NCBI GenBank assembly: GCA_000827265.1
Contig: KN834846.1
Coordinates: 18,090-49,293 of the forward strand
Length of the DNA stretch: 31,204 nt
Origin: Collybiopsis luxurians FD-317 M1
Lineage: Eukaryota > Basidiomycota > Agaricomycetes > Agaricales > Omphalotaceae
Direction of reading: 5' to 3'
The stretch's first letter is position 1, and every line of letters starts with the position of its first letter. Of this stretch, positions 9,682 to 21,786 are shown one piece after another. Both the position numbers and the translations under genes were made by a program. The notes below the pieces were generated by a model. The model saw nothing but the letters and a program-made list of their open reading frames with translations, did not search any database and was not told where the DNA came from.

Positions 9682-12600
9682 TTACTCAACACCCATAGCT
9701 TTGCAGAAATGGATGAATTGGATGCAACTGAGTGATTTGGTCATGCAGTCAGTGACCATTTGATCTGTAGGAATATAAACAACATCAATTTTGTGTCATT
9801 CAACATTTTTGTGAACAGATTGAAAGCAAATATCAATATGTTTTGTACGCATATGGAAAGTGGCATTGGAGCTAAGGCAAATGGCGCTTTGATTGTCACA
9901 GTAAAGAGTAGTGGGTCCCTGGACAAGAGAGGGAATGAGTTCGTGTAGGAGTTTGCGGCACCACAGGATTTCTTTTGTGGCATGACTCAAGGCAACATAT
10001 TCGGACTCTGTTGTCGATTGAGTAACAAGATCCTGCTTCTTGGAGGACCATGAGACAATGCCTTGGCTGAAAAAGAATACATAGCCACTGACAGACTTAC
10101 GATCTAAGTTGGAAGTGAAATCAGCATCTGAATAGGCTTCTACAGTGAGTTTTTCACCTCCCAACTCTAATCCCACATTGAGCATTCCAAGAACATAACA
10201 AATGAGGCATTTTAGGGCTTTCATGTACATGGATGTTGGACTTGACATAGAGCAGGAAAGAACAGATACCAAAAATGTGATATCAGGGCAAGAGCTGTCA
10301 GAAAGATAAATCAGAGAGCCTACTCCCATTCTGTACTGAGCTGCATCCTCGGTTGACAGCATTTCAGCTGAAATGCCTGCAGATCCAGAAGTAAGGTCGA
10401 TGCCTGGTTCCAAAGGAGTGGAAATGGGATTCGCATCTGTAAGTCCCATTCTTTTGATTATATTTTGCATGTAGGCTTTTTGAGCTAACCTGATTGTTCA
10501 GTGTTCATAGTCCCGAGTTACTGTCATTCCCAGCAGCCAACCAATGCTTCTGAGCTCAGTTATATTAATTCTTCCTTGATACTCAACCACAAATCCTCTC
10601 AACATTGCCCTACAGTCTGTGACTATGGAAAAGTTATCAGTGGCAACTCCCAATGACACATACATCTTCCCATCTCTCTTGTGGAACATGCACAGATTGG
10701 CTGTACTAATTTTGAACTTCATGGTGTCAACAAGGATGCTGCAATTCTTGTTGTACCATTCCTTGGCACCTTGACAGCTTCCATACAGTGGACATTTGAG
10801 TCAGCAGACTGGATTTTTGATGCAGGAGATGTTGGACTTAGGGGAGTAGTAGTTGATGAGGAATGGGGGAAGGTCCATATATATGGTGTGGTGAAGGTTA
10901 GCTTGAAGGTAGGCGCTTTCTACATTGATTTGTTCAATGAAGGCACCTTTTGATGCTCTGTATGCAAATAGGATTCAAAGGGAAGATTTGCAAACAACAG
11001 GGGCAAAGGTTTTGTCAAAGTCAACACCAAACACTTGGCTGTAACTGCTGACACAAATCTGAGCTTTATACTTTAAGATATTGCTGTCTGGTCTGAGCTT
11101 CTGATGTAGAGCCACAATGCATTTAGTGACATTGGTGCCATTGCATGGTCTCTTGACTATATCAAAGGTTTGGTAAGTTTTGAGGTGATCAATTTCATTT
11201 TTGTATGCCTCAGCCCAGGCATCTTTTTCAGGACCAGACAGAGTTTGAGCAATAGTGGAGGGAGTGCCATTCACTGCTGCAAATTCAAGTTTAGCAAGTT
11301 TAGTGGAGATGAGGTCCTCGTCATCATCTTGTTCAGTTTCAGCTAGAAGGGCTTCGAATGCTTCATTGAATCTGGCTAGTCCTGCAGTCCTGCCAGCCAC
11401 AAGATTCTTGTAATAGCTGGGAGGAGGTCATTGTCTAGTGGCATGAGTTTTGGGAGATGGATTGGGGACAGAGGATTGAGATAGTAAGTCATTTTGTCAA
11501 CAACTGGGCTGGAAGTTTCAAGTTCATCCCTTTGCTCCCCCTCAGACCTAGGAGTATTGAAAATGATATTTCCTGGATTGTATTTCTCATCCTGTTCAAT
11601 GCTAACAATGCATTGACTCAGCCAATAGACACAAACTGCTTTAGATTCATGGTCAAATCCAACAAACTTGCCTTCTTTTCCTTGCTCCACATCCAACTTG
11701 TCGGCGTCAAGATCATGAATAGTCAATGGTGTGCCCCAGGCTATCAATTCCTGAAATGTAGGTTTTGTTCTGTGAACAATTTTGAAAGCTGATTTATCTC
11801 TGCTGAATGCTGGAATGCAGTTCTGAATCCAAACAGCATGGTTGATAGCTTCAGCCCATAGAAATTTGGGGAGTTTTGAGGTGGCTAACAGGGCGTGAGC
11901 ATCAGCAAGACAAATGCCAATAACTCATTCAACAAGGCCATTCAATTTGGAAGAGTCATGAACATTGAGGTGGCAAATGGTCCCAGCTTTAGCAAGGTGA
12001 GTCTTGAACAGTTCACTCATGAACTCACCACCTCAGTCAGAGCCTAATATCTTGATAGACATAACACCTCTGTGATTTTTCACAAATGCCTCGTATTCCT
12101 TGTAACTCCTGAATGCATCAGGTTTTGCCTTTAAGAAGTATGGTATGATTTCGGGATGAAAGCATCAACAATAGGTTGGAAATATTGAGCATGGCCTAGA
12201 CTTTGTACACTCAGACCCCATAGGTCAGTCACCACTTTGTTGCTGTAAGAACTATACTCCATTTGACTCTCTTTTGGAAATGGCCTTCGTATGGCTTTAG
12301 CTTTAATGCACACATTGCAATAGGGGCATTCTGTGGTATATTCTACTTCAGGAAGGCCATCCACTAATCAATTCTTCAAGATGTTGATGCAAGAGTCGAA
12401 GTTGATATGGCCAAGGAGGTAGTGAAACTCCAAGAGAGTATACTTCTTCTTTGAAGAGAGAGCTGCTATTTCAACTGAAGTAGGTGGTGTAGTGTCAAGA
12501 CAGTAAAGTCCTCAGTTACTTGGGATCTGTGCAATGACTTTAGAGACTGGGGAAGGTGAGTGAATTGTGCATAGACTGCCACTGATTTTGAGAGTATAAC

Positions 12601-13990
12601 CTGCTTTGTCTAGCCTGAAGATGGAGATTAAAGTATATGACATTGATGGGAAATAAAGTACATTTTTGAGGGTAATGCTGGTTGGTTTCTCATTTGGTCC
12701 CATAGGAAAAGAGACAGCCATATCCCCCTTGCCCACTGAGGAGAATTCTTGGTTGTCAGCTGTGCAAATCAGTTCTGGATCAGTTTCAATGAAGTTGATA
12801 AGTGTGTGTTGGTCAGGGGTGAAATGACTGCTTGTGCCTGTGTCAATTATCTTTGCAGATTCAGAGCCATTTACTTCTGCGTGAAAAGCAGTTTGAAACT
12901 CAGGTGGATTTTGGGCAGAGCTAGGGGTTAGGAAGGAGTAGTTGTATTCCTTGGTGTCAGAGTCATTGACTTTATGCGACTCATTAAAAATGGCCAAAAA
13001 TGCATAGTTCTCCTCTAGAGCTTCCTCTGCTACATTAATGGATTTTGGGTTAGCTTTATTCCCTCTTCTCTTCTGCCAGGGTACTTGACCCTCTCATCCA
13101 CCACCTTTACCATAGCACTTTTCAGCTATGTGACCCTTTTTATCACAATTTGAGCAATGAAGGTTCAATTTGTTGACATCTGAGCTACTGCCCTTCTTCA
13201 TAGGATATCTGGGGGTTCTATGACCATGTGAACCAGTACTCATCTTTCCACTTGCCACCATAGCTGCATTCTGAAGTGCCTTATTAGCTGTCTTTTGCAC
13301 AATGCAACCATCATTCTCCTCAAGAATAGGAGAGGTGATAGATGATACAGTTACTGTCTCGCTGGTCAAATTAATGCCAGCAGTAACAGCTTGAGCGATG
13401 GCATGGTATGTAGGTGGAAGGGAGAGTTTAAGGCAGGCAATATATGTTCCAGTAGGCAGCGGATGTCCCATGGCAGATAAAGACTGACAGAGGTTGTCCA
13501 TAGTATTGAAATGCTCTCAGACATTGTCATCTTCACCACATCAAGTGGCTTGGAGAGTGCTGAGAACAGAGGTATGGACAAGATCCCCTTTCTTTTCAAA
13601 TAGAACACAAAGTTTATTCCAAGTGTTGGCAGCAGAGCTGGCACCCTTGATGTGATTTAGGGTGCTCTCAGAAAGGCATTTGTAGATAATATCCTTAATC
13701 TGCACCTCGCATTGATGGTAGGTATTGAGTTCAGTTTTGATCTTGTCAACTTCAGTGTCAGTTAGTGTAACCGCAGTTGTGGCACTGCTTGAATACCAGA
13801 TTGTGCCTTTGAGAACAGGTTCGGTAGGTTGGGTGACTCATCCAGTAATATGTTGACAAAGTCCAGGCTTGCTGACAATGTTCATGTGGACCTTTTCTTT
13901 CCAGCTGTGCCAGTTGGAACCATCATCAGCAAGCTTTGGGAGAACATCAAGTTTGTAAGAAGTTTTGGTCATCATCATGGCAGGGCCCAT
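9682..13990 (-). pseudogene. Copia gag-pol polyprotein, decayed
   Basis: Single polyprotein frame from ATG 13990 (MGPAMMMTKTSYKLD), five bases inside the LTR, to TAA at 9682-9684. In order: Gag with a CCHC zinc knuckle (CSNCDKKGHIAEKC, about 13120-13160); aspartic protease (IIDTGTSSHFTP, about 12820-12855); integrase zinc region (CPYCNVC) and core (TDLWG, then SD-stop-GGEF near 12030); reverse transcriptase (KTFAPVV, then SAYLQANL near 10890); and RNase H (EAYSDADF and STTESEYVALS, about 9990-10145). Twelve in-frame stops, all TGA, lie at 13838, 13541, 13517, 13094, 12512, 12368, 12033, 11925, 10975, 10801, 10498 and 9796 (lowest coordinate of each). Frame changes occur near 12140 and 11400. 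Both aspartates expected in the RT landmarks are changed (INVESAYL, ATDN). It cannot be functional. Confidence 0.92.
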
Positions 13991-13994
13991 AACC

Positions 13995-14155
13995 TGTTAG
14001 GCGCAGGGTTCTAGAATAAGAAATAATATATAAATGAAGGTATTCAGCAATAAGGAAAGTGAGTAGTACCTAGAATAAGAAATAATATATACTAGGTATG
14101 TCAGTTAGATGCCAGGTATATGCTACATATAAATAACTCACAATGAAGGGCAGTA
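13995..14155 (-). repeat. Copia LTR (right), outer-left part
   Basis: Starts TGTTAGGCGCAG and matches bases 1-161 of the left LTR. It breaks off at GGCAGTA, where the Plavaka element begins. Confidence 0.92.
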
Positions 14156-14170
14156 CACTGCCAACCTGCC
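14156..14170 (+). repeat. Plavaka terminal inverted repeat, left
   Basis: CACTGCCAACCTGCC. The reverse complement of the right end reads CACTGCCAACCCGCG. The first mismatch (T/C at position 12) is again a TG/CG difference. Confidence 0.85.
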
Positions 14171-14692
14171 AGTATCTGGAAATCAGCTGGAGCGCACTGA
14201 GGGATTGTATGAACTGGATGACAGGAAACAATAATTAATTTTCCCAGCTTCCAGCATCAATCGCCAATATGTCCATCAGTTTTCTAGGCCCTGAAAAGAC
14301 AATGGGAAGTTCAGTGGACAACTCATAAAATACCCTTGTTCATTTTTACAATCCTTTGTCTATTGTGTGCAAAGAATAGTTTGATTCCTTTTACCTAAAT
14401 AAATGTGTCTCCTTTGCATGCTAATCAACCTGAACAAGCAGCACTCAAACATGACATTGTCTCAAGGAATAAATCATGATTTTCTGGCAGATATTCAGCA
14501 AAATGCCTCTCGACTCATTGTGCTCTGAACAGCCAGTGATCTGTGAATGTATTCTATAATTTTGCAGTAGCGAAAGACCTGTCTGTCAAGCTGGAAACTC
14601 TTGTAATTTCAAATATGATTCTACCTATGAAATGATAGCAAATGAGGATACAATTCAATCTGATCTATGAGTGGACAAATAGCTGTAAAAAT
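14171..14692. other. Left subterminal region of the Plavaka element
   Basis: AT-rich non-coding DNA between the terminal repeat and the end of the minus-strand gene. Transposase-binding repeats are expected here in CACTA-like elements, but I could not see a clear repeated word. Confidence 0.4.
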
Positions 14693-16139
14693 CTACTGGC
14701 TCTGAGCAGAAGTAGCTGAGGTTGATGGCAAGGTCAAAGTTGCATTGGCTGACTGCGCCGACTCCAGCATCTCATCCACACTTGCTTGTAATTCTGATTC
14801 ACCATCCAGAATGACAAAGCTGTTGTCAACACTGTGGTTCTGGCAGTCATGTTTGAGGATTTCCTCAAACATACTGTATGAAGGTTTCATGAATGTGAAT
14901 TTTCCCAAACGACTGAATTCAGACTCACACTCTAAGAAGCAGCGGATCACCTTTCGCATTCTTATATATCTTTGTCAGCTGAGAGTTCAGCTCATCCCAA
15001 AAATCTTCGCCTGGACTAGCTCGGAATTGAAGTCACTATACATAGAGTAACTTCAACAATACTGTTCATGGTTCCAAGATATATAATTGACATACCATCA
15101 ATGCAACATGCGCACAAAGAGCAGGAGAAGCACTTCGACCACCAGTGAGTTGCACCATCTCTTGCATTAAGGAATAGATTCCTTGTTGCTCGTCCTTCTC
15201 CAGAGTCTGCCATTCTATGATCTTCTTGCCGTCAGGTCCATTGACTTTGACCTTGGATGAAATGCTTGCCCGGAGCTGGGGTAATCAAGTTAAAGGATGA
15301 CAAAGGTAGGATTGAGAGCAGGCATACCAATTTTTTCAAGTTTGACTGTGCTTGAGTCAACACACCTCTGATGCTCTGCATTACCAGCTTCCAGTCAGTT
15401 GCATTTCATTCAATACCTTCATAGAGCCCAAAACATTTTGACTTGATGATTGCCTGAAAATGATATATGAGTCCCCAGGTTGTAATGATGAGAGTTGAAG
15501 GAATACAGACAATTACAAGATTCTTGGGTGTGTCGCCCTTGTAGCTTAGCAATTTCGGAGAAAGGAGAGTGGCAATTGCATATTTGTTTGCATTGTCCTA
15601 TGTTTGTGTATAGAGGTAAATGAGTGACGAGTGAGATAACTTTCTAGTATTTAGACCTACTGAGAGGACTTTCGTGACAGTGAATGTGCTCCCAGTAGCT
15701 ACAGCATTGACTTTCTCATTCTGGGCAGCAAGCTGGTTGGCAAATATTATCCCCAGTTGAACAAGCAAAGGCTCCTGGGGATATTAAAGTTGTAAGTCAT
15801 CAGAAAGAAAGAAAATCAGCTGTCACTCACATGCAAGAACTTGTCTATCTCAGCCTTCTGCTCAACCTTAAGCCTCTTAGCATCTGCATGTCACTTGACC
15901 TTCTCCACAATGTTCTGTGTCACAGCTGGGGATGTGAATGCAGGATTGGAGAAGCGTTCATTTTCAGTCTCTTCAGCTCCATCGACTTCATCAATTCTGC
16001 ATTTCCTGCTTTCATCAGGATTGCTGCCAGGACTGTTTGCATCATGCAGGGGAGAACTGGGAGGGCTGGCTAGCCATTGGGTTGAGCTTTCCATGATTCC
16101 AGTCATGATAGAGTTGATGTCAAAATTGAGAGATGCCAT
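14693..16139 (-). pseudogene. Plavaka accessory gene A (unknown protein), decayed
   Basis: Six-exon minus-strand gene inside the element, divergent from the transposase. It begins MASLNFDINSIM at 16139. Exons 16139-15831, 15774-15661, 15597-15517, 15453-15328 and 15275-15096 are all phase 0 with GT-AG introns of 52-63 bp, and a last exon runs from about 15050 to TAG at 14693. The consistent phases make the model strong. The protein is about 400 residues, with an acidic Ser/Pro-rich N-terminus, a charged central part (KRLKVEQKAEIDKF) and a conserved-looking C-terminal block (FSRLGKFTFMKPSYSMFEE). No catalytic or zinc motif is visible. Stops: TGA at 15891 and 15406, adjacent TAG and TGA near 15035, plus a frame change near 14945. 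An accessory or DNA-binding role is only inferred from position. Confidence 0.65.
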
Positions 16140-16405
16140 GGTGAAAAAAGTCAAGAAGAGCACAAAGAGTGGCAGTGGGGGGAAGAACAAGAAGAGGTCA
16201 ACAGTCAATTTGTGCTTGCTTATTTAAGAGAAAAAAAAGGCACATTGTTTGAGGACTTTGCAAAATCAACAAAGGTGGACTCAGATGAAGGTGTTGAAAT
16301 TCCATGGGTGCACATGCATGACAATGAGTCATACTAAGTGCCACATTTGTTTCGCATCCACTCAGCATCCACTTCGCATCCACTTTGCTTGTTCTGACTT
16401 CTGCA
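16140..16405. promoter_or_regulatory. Divergent control region with three GCATCCACT repeats
   Basis: 266 bases separate the starts of accessory gene A and the transposase, so both promoters must lie here. GCATCCACT occurs at 16354-16362, 16365-16373 and 16376-16384, exactly 11 bases apart, so the copies face the same side of the helix. This suggests a protein-binding site, possibly for an element-encoded regulator. Inference only. Confidence 0.45.
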
Positions 16406-19400
16406 ATGACAAGAGGCAAGAGCCGAGAACCTCTGAATCCCTGTAATTGAGCTATATTTTTGAAACTGGTAGATATGCTTAAAATTACTTTGATAGGTTT
16501 TCAGTATGACGAGAGCCAAAAGAATGTCCAATGCATTCCTTACAGCAGAATCCATCCACATCTTTATGCAGAGAAGTGGATTCAATACAAAAGTAGAAAT
16601 TCACATTTGCAGTCAGCAGATCACCAAGATGCAGTCCAGCTGCTCCAGATGCAAGAAGCAAGAAGACAACAATTTTGGAAAGAGCATGATCAGCTTGTGC
16701 AAAAGCAGCTCACAGAAAATCTTCAGATCCCCAGAATATCAAAGCCGCTTAAACCTATACCTGCGCATGACAGTTCTGCTCCTCCAAATCCTGACTTCTG
16801 GGCTATGTCAGATGAAGACTTCATCATGGATCCTCCTGATGATCCTGAGACTCATCTAAAGCAGGAACTTGCAAGGGCATTCAGTTCATGGGACTCCGAA
16901 ATAGGCCAGGAGTTTCTTGGTGAAGGAATCGCTGGTTTGAATATCAATGATGTAATGGCTTTCCATGATGATGAAGTTGATCTTTTAGATATAATGGGCA
17001 ATGCCGGTTTGTGCTTTCAATTCCTTCAATTAATGCCTGTTCTAAATTTGTTGCAGATGTAGCCAATGAAGATTTGACATATGAGCACTCAGATGAGTGG
17101 TTTCCATATCCATCTTGCACAGTAAGCCAATGCATCAATTGCTCAAAGTTAGATATAAATGTTTCCCAGATGTTCCTGTTTGATACAATTGATAATCTAC
17201 CTTGTATCCGCATTTCAGAGTCTATCATGAGAATGATCCTATGGATCATGCACCAAAGTGGTATCCATGAAACACCATCTCTCGAGAAACTCCATAAATT
17301 CCAAAAGCATCTGCGAGAAGAAAGTGGTAGCAGTATTCCAACCATTCCATAACAATCCCCACAAGGAAATGTTTTCTTCATGAATGATATTAGGAGTCTT
17401 ATAGCCAAGGCAAATGTATCCAACTCTCAACTCCAAGCATTTACTGAATTCTCTATGCTCTATGTAGGATTGGGCTGATCCAGATGTACAGCCGCACATC
17501 CATATATATCCAGAAATACCAGAAAATGGAGTTGTATCTGAGGTGTTTCATGCTGAGAAATGGAGGAGGGATATGGACTGTCATTATTTGAGCCCTATGT
17601 TTGACTCAAATGGTGTCCATTTTTACATTGATGAACTTTCTAGACTTGCTGATGGAAGACTGGTCATACCATTGAGGTGGTTAACTTTTCAGAAGAGAGT
17701 ATATGCGGATGCATTTCTTGTTACATTGAGTTACAATGTGAGTGTGCACAACTGGTAGAGAGACTCTGCTATTCTAAACTTCTACAGGGAGAAGCAGTCA
17801 TTTGCGAAAATCAGTCTATACTGATTGATGCCTCTACCCTCAAAAGTAACTACTTAGATCTACAAGATTACAATGAGATTCCACCATGGACATGTAAGTG
17901 ATATACCTTTTACTGTGCAGCATCCGAATGACTGCTTGTGCAGAAACTGCATTACAATCAGGACTTCCAGCAAGAATGCCAAATCCTGACTGTGTCATTG
18001 CAGGTGGTGATCCTCTGTACACATCTCAGGTGGATTTCTTTTGTGATGATGTTTCTGGTAATCATTCCAAGTCATGGAATAAACACTGGAATACATACAT
18101 TACACATTGAAACTTGCCTAGAGAGATGACTTTCAAAGAGAGCCACATTCACTTCACTTCTACATCACAACATGCCTCTTCGACTGAGCAATTTTACAGT
18201 CTCAAGAAAGTTATTGAGTGAGCCATTCTACAATCTGTATCAAGTTTATCATTTTACTTATTATCTTACAGCAGTACTTATTCCAATCCAGTCTGAGTTC
18301 ATGATGGATGTACTGGGAAGCAGACTCACTTTTGAGTGTATGGAAATGCAGCTACATCTGATAATCCTGCTCAAAGTGAACAATGCTCTCATGCAGGCAG
18401 CCAGTCCTGCCACAACTGCCGTAAATGCAACCTCGGTGGTGAGAAAAAGCTTCTGAAGACTGATGATGGTTACATTTCACTTTTCAAGGTGAGTTGAAGC
18501 TTTAATTCAAGTTATCTAGTGTATTCTGATAATGATGATTGCAATGAATCTGTCAGAAAGGTACATCTCGCTCAAAAGAGGGGGTGTTATCTGAGCTACA
18601 GGCTCAAGTGGCAGCAGCAACCAATGGTGCTTCTGCAATGCATATCCAGAAAATGCAGACAAATTCAGGAATTAAAGATGCATACACTCAATACTGGATT
18701 GACAAGCTCCTAGAGATGTACAAATCCAAAGTTTTTCAACAGCCAAATCAACCGAAATCTGAAATAGTTCAAGAACTCAAAGTATTCATGGATGCAATTG
18801 ACCAGGATAAAATCTATAGTGGATTTCTTACTCTTGATGGTGAGCCTGTAGGCATCTGTAATGATCCTCAACTGACAATTATATCATCTACTCAAGGCTT
18901 TGATCCTACCAAAGATACACCAGTGGAAATCCTTCACACTATCCTTCTCGGAATTGTGAAGTATACCTGGCATCATACTCACAGTAACTGGAGTCCAGCG
19001 CAAAAAGCTGTATATGCTTTATGGCTCCAGAGTACAGATGAAAATGCTCTGTCTATTCAAAGCATCTGTGCTAACTATATCATGCAGTATGCAAACTCCC
19101 TCATTGGGCGACAGCTAAAAACTATCAATCAAACTTCCACCTTTCATGTTTTTGGGCTTGTTAATGACAATGTCCTTGCTATCTGGAGATCTGTAGGTGA
19201 ACTCTCAGCACTGTTATGGTATCCTGAGATATGCAACATGGACATGTATCTGGTTAGTGAAATGGTCTTGCATTAGTTCTCTAACATGGATGTGATATCA
19301 CCTTTAGGAGGATGTTTTGGTTGCAGCTCAGAATGTTCTCGATTCATTCTCAGTTGTCAATCCCCAAAGAATTGTTGATAAGATCAAACTCCATCTTCTC

Positions 19401-20618
19401 AATCACCTTGGTGATGACATACAGCACTTTGTACCCCTTGTCAGAGTTGCAACTGAAAGATATGAGGCATGGAATGCAATTTTTCGGTCCTGCTTGATTT
19501 TCTCGAACCACCTTGCACCTAGTCGAGATATTGCATGGCAGCTAGCATCTCAGGAAGGCCTCAGGCAATGTCTTTCAAATGGATGGTGGTTGGCCAGTGA
19601 TGGGGAATGGAGACAGTCCTCATCGCAGGTTCGAGGATTTGTGCACTCCCAGCCAATCCTGCAGAGAATTTTAGGATGCGATGCTTCAAGTGCAAAGCTT
19701 TGTATCAGTGGTGCGCCTCTTAGTTTTGATACATTTCATTTCTGATCTAGTTTTACAAGGTTCAGTAAGGCTTCAAGCAACAAACTGCAGTAGCAAGCAG
19801 CAAGAACGAGAGACAAAAATCCTTGAAAACACAAAAGGAAAGTTGGCACTCAATTCTGCATCTTATTCCATGTCAGAGAACTATTTCCGAGGCACTCAAC
19901 TTATCTCAAACTCTTTGGATGAATGTCCTGTAGGCGGATGGGTTGCATTCAAGTCTCCAATAGATGAGGTACATCTGAAATACATGAAATAGGGCAAACC
20001 TGTTGACAAATTCCTTCACAGAAGCCTGGCATTGGTCATATTAATGCAATATTTGAACAAGTCAGCGGGGACAAGAACAGGATTGCACTCCTTCAAATCT
20101 TTGATTTGGCATCCAATAGACATCCCATGCTTGGAATGCCTGTTCTTCAACAGCGACATGGAGAAGAAACATTCTTGATTGTGTCGACAAAGGTGAGTCT
20201 TGAATTATTTGTTCAAACCTGAGTTTAAAGCTAGTGATCCAAGGACATTCTATTCCTTTTCAATGCCCAGCATGACTGTCAATTTGCCAAGTGTGAAGTG
20301 CCAGGGGTGCACCAGCGAAAGCAAGAGCATGAAGATTCAGATGTACAGGATGCATTCATTGAACACAAACCAGTGGATGTATACATCATTAACCTTCATG
20401 CATTTTATAATGCCCATCTCATACGTGAGCTCTTACCACGCACACTCACACAGCCAATTCCGATCTTCAGTGGTTCCACCCATGATACACAGCTCAAGGA
20501 TTTTGCAGCAAAATACCAAGTAAAGAAGTCCAAATCTGAGAGCGAGGCAGAGGCCAGAAGAGCAAAAAAGCGGAAAGAGCAGGAGGAGAAAGATATTGGT
20601 ACCACTGAGTTTAGTTGA
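16406..20618 (+). pseudogene. Plavaka transposase, decayed
   Basis: Transposase of the nested element, split into many short exons. Mapped exons: 16406-16468, 16505-17006, 17057-17121, 17170-17415, 17468-17737, 17788-about 17891, about 17960-18220, about 18290-18489, 18557-19253, 19308-about 19711, about 19795-19966, about 20022-20190 and about 20270-20618. Family landmarks: LFDTIDNLP; DDVSGNHSKSWNKHWN; a Cys/His cluster CSHAGSQSCHNCRKC (about 18378-18422); TPVEILHTILLGIVKY; ALLWYPEI; ATERYEAWNAIFRSC with SNHLAPSRD; and PVDVYIINLHAFYNAHLIRE near the C-terminus. The end is a lysine-rich tail. In-frame stops: TGA at 16448, 18108 and 18333 (arginine expected at the latter two, NLPR and FxVY contexts), a TGA near 18218, and TAA at 17350. 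The element is therefore non-autonomous now. Confidence 0.85.
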
Positions 20619-20775
20619 TATACCAGAATGTTCATGAAAAATTTTTACCTGTACACGAGTATTAGCAGATGTATATTTTAATTTGCAGACAGAGCTGCTT
20701 CGAGCTGATTTGGAAGTTTAGCGCCAATGGCCCCCCACGTGCCACTGTTTCTCTCCTTTCCAACCAATCACCACC

Positions 20776-21786
20776 ATGAATGGAATCAAACAAGAACATT
20801 TGCAAGAACAGGATAATGGATATCTTGTCGCAGGTCATAACTCAAAGCAAGTCAAGCGAGCAGCTGCAGAGAATGCAAGACAAGATTTGTAAGTTGTAGG
20901 TCCCTCACAGAGTGTTGCTGTACTCTCAACTTTGGCAGTGATAGGCGAAACAGTCTTGGCTTTGGTGGATATCTCAATTCTGAAACAACAGACACTCAAC
21001 TCTTTGGTTTTTTGGCATCGCAATCCGCTGGGGCTGTGGGATTTTGTGAAGAAGAAATGCAGATACAATATGGTGCGTAATCAAATTCTGGACCCATATT
21101 CTTGATACTGATACAATTTAGGTTGCGCTGACGATGATTTATATGGAGAAGAGAGCCAAATCCCACTTTGGTATGCACCCCACAGTGGAAACGATCTCGA
21201 CAATACTCAACTTGATTCAAGTGGCCCCATTTGTGCATCCACACCTTCCCCCAATCCCGAGCCAACATCCTCTTCTAGTCTTTTTGATGCACCCACTGAA
21301 ACTATTTTTCCCTTTCCTGATCTCAAGGCCAAGGCCAATGCTGTAATTGGAAGTTTTGAATGGGGCCCAAACACACCGAATCAGGCAAAGCTCAAAGAAT
21401 ATCTTGCGGCAAAATATGATGATGATTTTGTATTCAACCTGGTTGCAGCACATGAGGATTCCAATTGCGCAAGAGAGAACTTCAGGATCTTGAAACAGGA
21501 CGAGGAGCAGTACCGCTTCACCCAGAAGGCACTGCTATATTTGATGCGCAAGGCTGGGTTTGAGCTCAAAGATACGCTCCACTCTCTGAATCCTTTGCGT
21601 CGGGGTCATGCCGTGGTTGGCTTTTACATGATGCGGCAAGCTTTTGAGCTTATATGTCATGGAGGTCAAGCAAGAGATGTATCCTTTTTGAAGGACATTG
21701 TCACAGACGGCAGAGTCATGTTAGATGTAGCCAATTCCCTTGTGAATATTGAGGAACAGACTCAAAATTTTATAGACCGTAAATAA
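20776..21786 (+). CDS. Plavaka accessory gene B, intact 303-residue unknown protein
   Basis: Three exons, 20776-20888, 20939-21072 and 21122-21786, joined through 50- and 49-bp GT-AG introns (phases 2 and 1), give 912 uninterrupted coding bases. The start is CCACCATGA, a good eukaryotic start context. The N-terminus is basic (SKQVKRAAAENARQD), the middle is acidic, then Ser/Pro-rich, and the C-terminal third (about residues 150-303) looks folded: WGPNTPNQAKLKEYLAAKY, EEQYRFTQKALLYLMRKAGF and GHAVVGFYMMRQAFELI. No known catalytic motif is visible. It retains CGA codons that its neighbours have lost, and no stop. An alternative splice at GTAAAT (about 21780) to the AG at about 21830 would add a further exon, but that exon soon meets a TGA. 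The role is unknown; regulator or DNA-binding partner of the transposase is a guess from position. Confidence 0.7.

Noticed and set aside
9741..9983. Open frame inside copia RNase H in another frame
   Set aside because: It is a shadow of the gag-pol frame.
10681..10953. 90-codon plus-strand frame
   Set aside because: Antisense to the reverse transcriptase; no independent support.
12131..12364. Separate gene at the integrase zinc region
   Set aside because: It is a segment of copia pol between a TGA and a frameshift.
9682..13990. UGA recoding (readthrough or altered genetic code) as the reason for the TGA-only stops
   Set aside because: Frameshifts near 12140 and 11400 and lost active-site residues show decay, and host-like genes with normal stops use TGA as terminator (for example 8258-8260).
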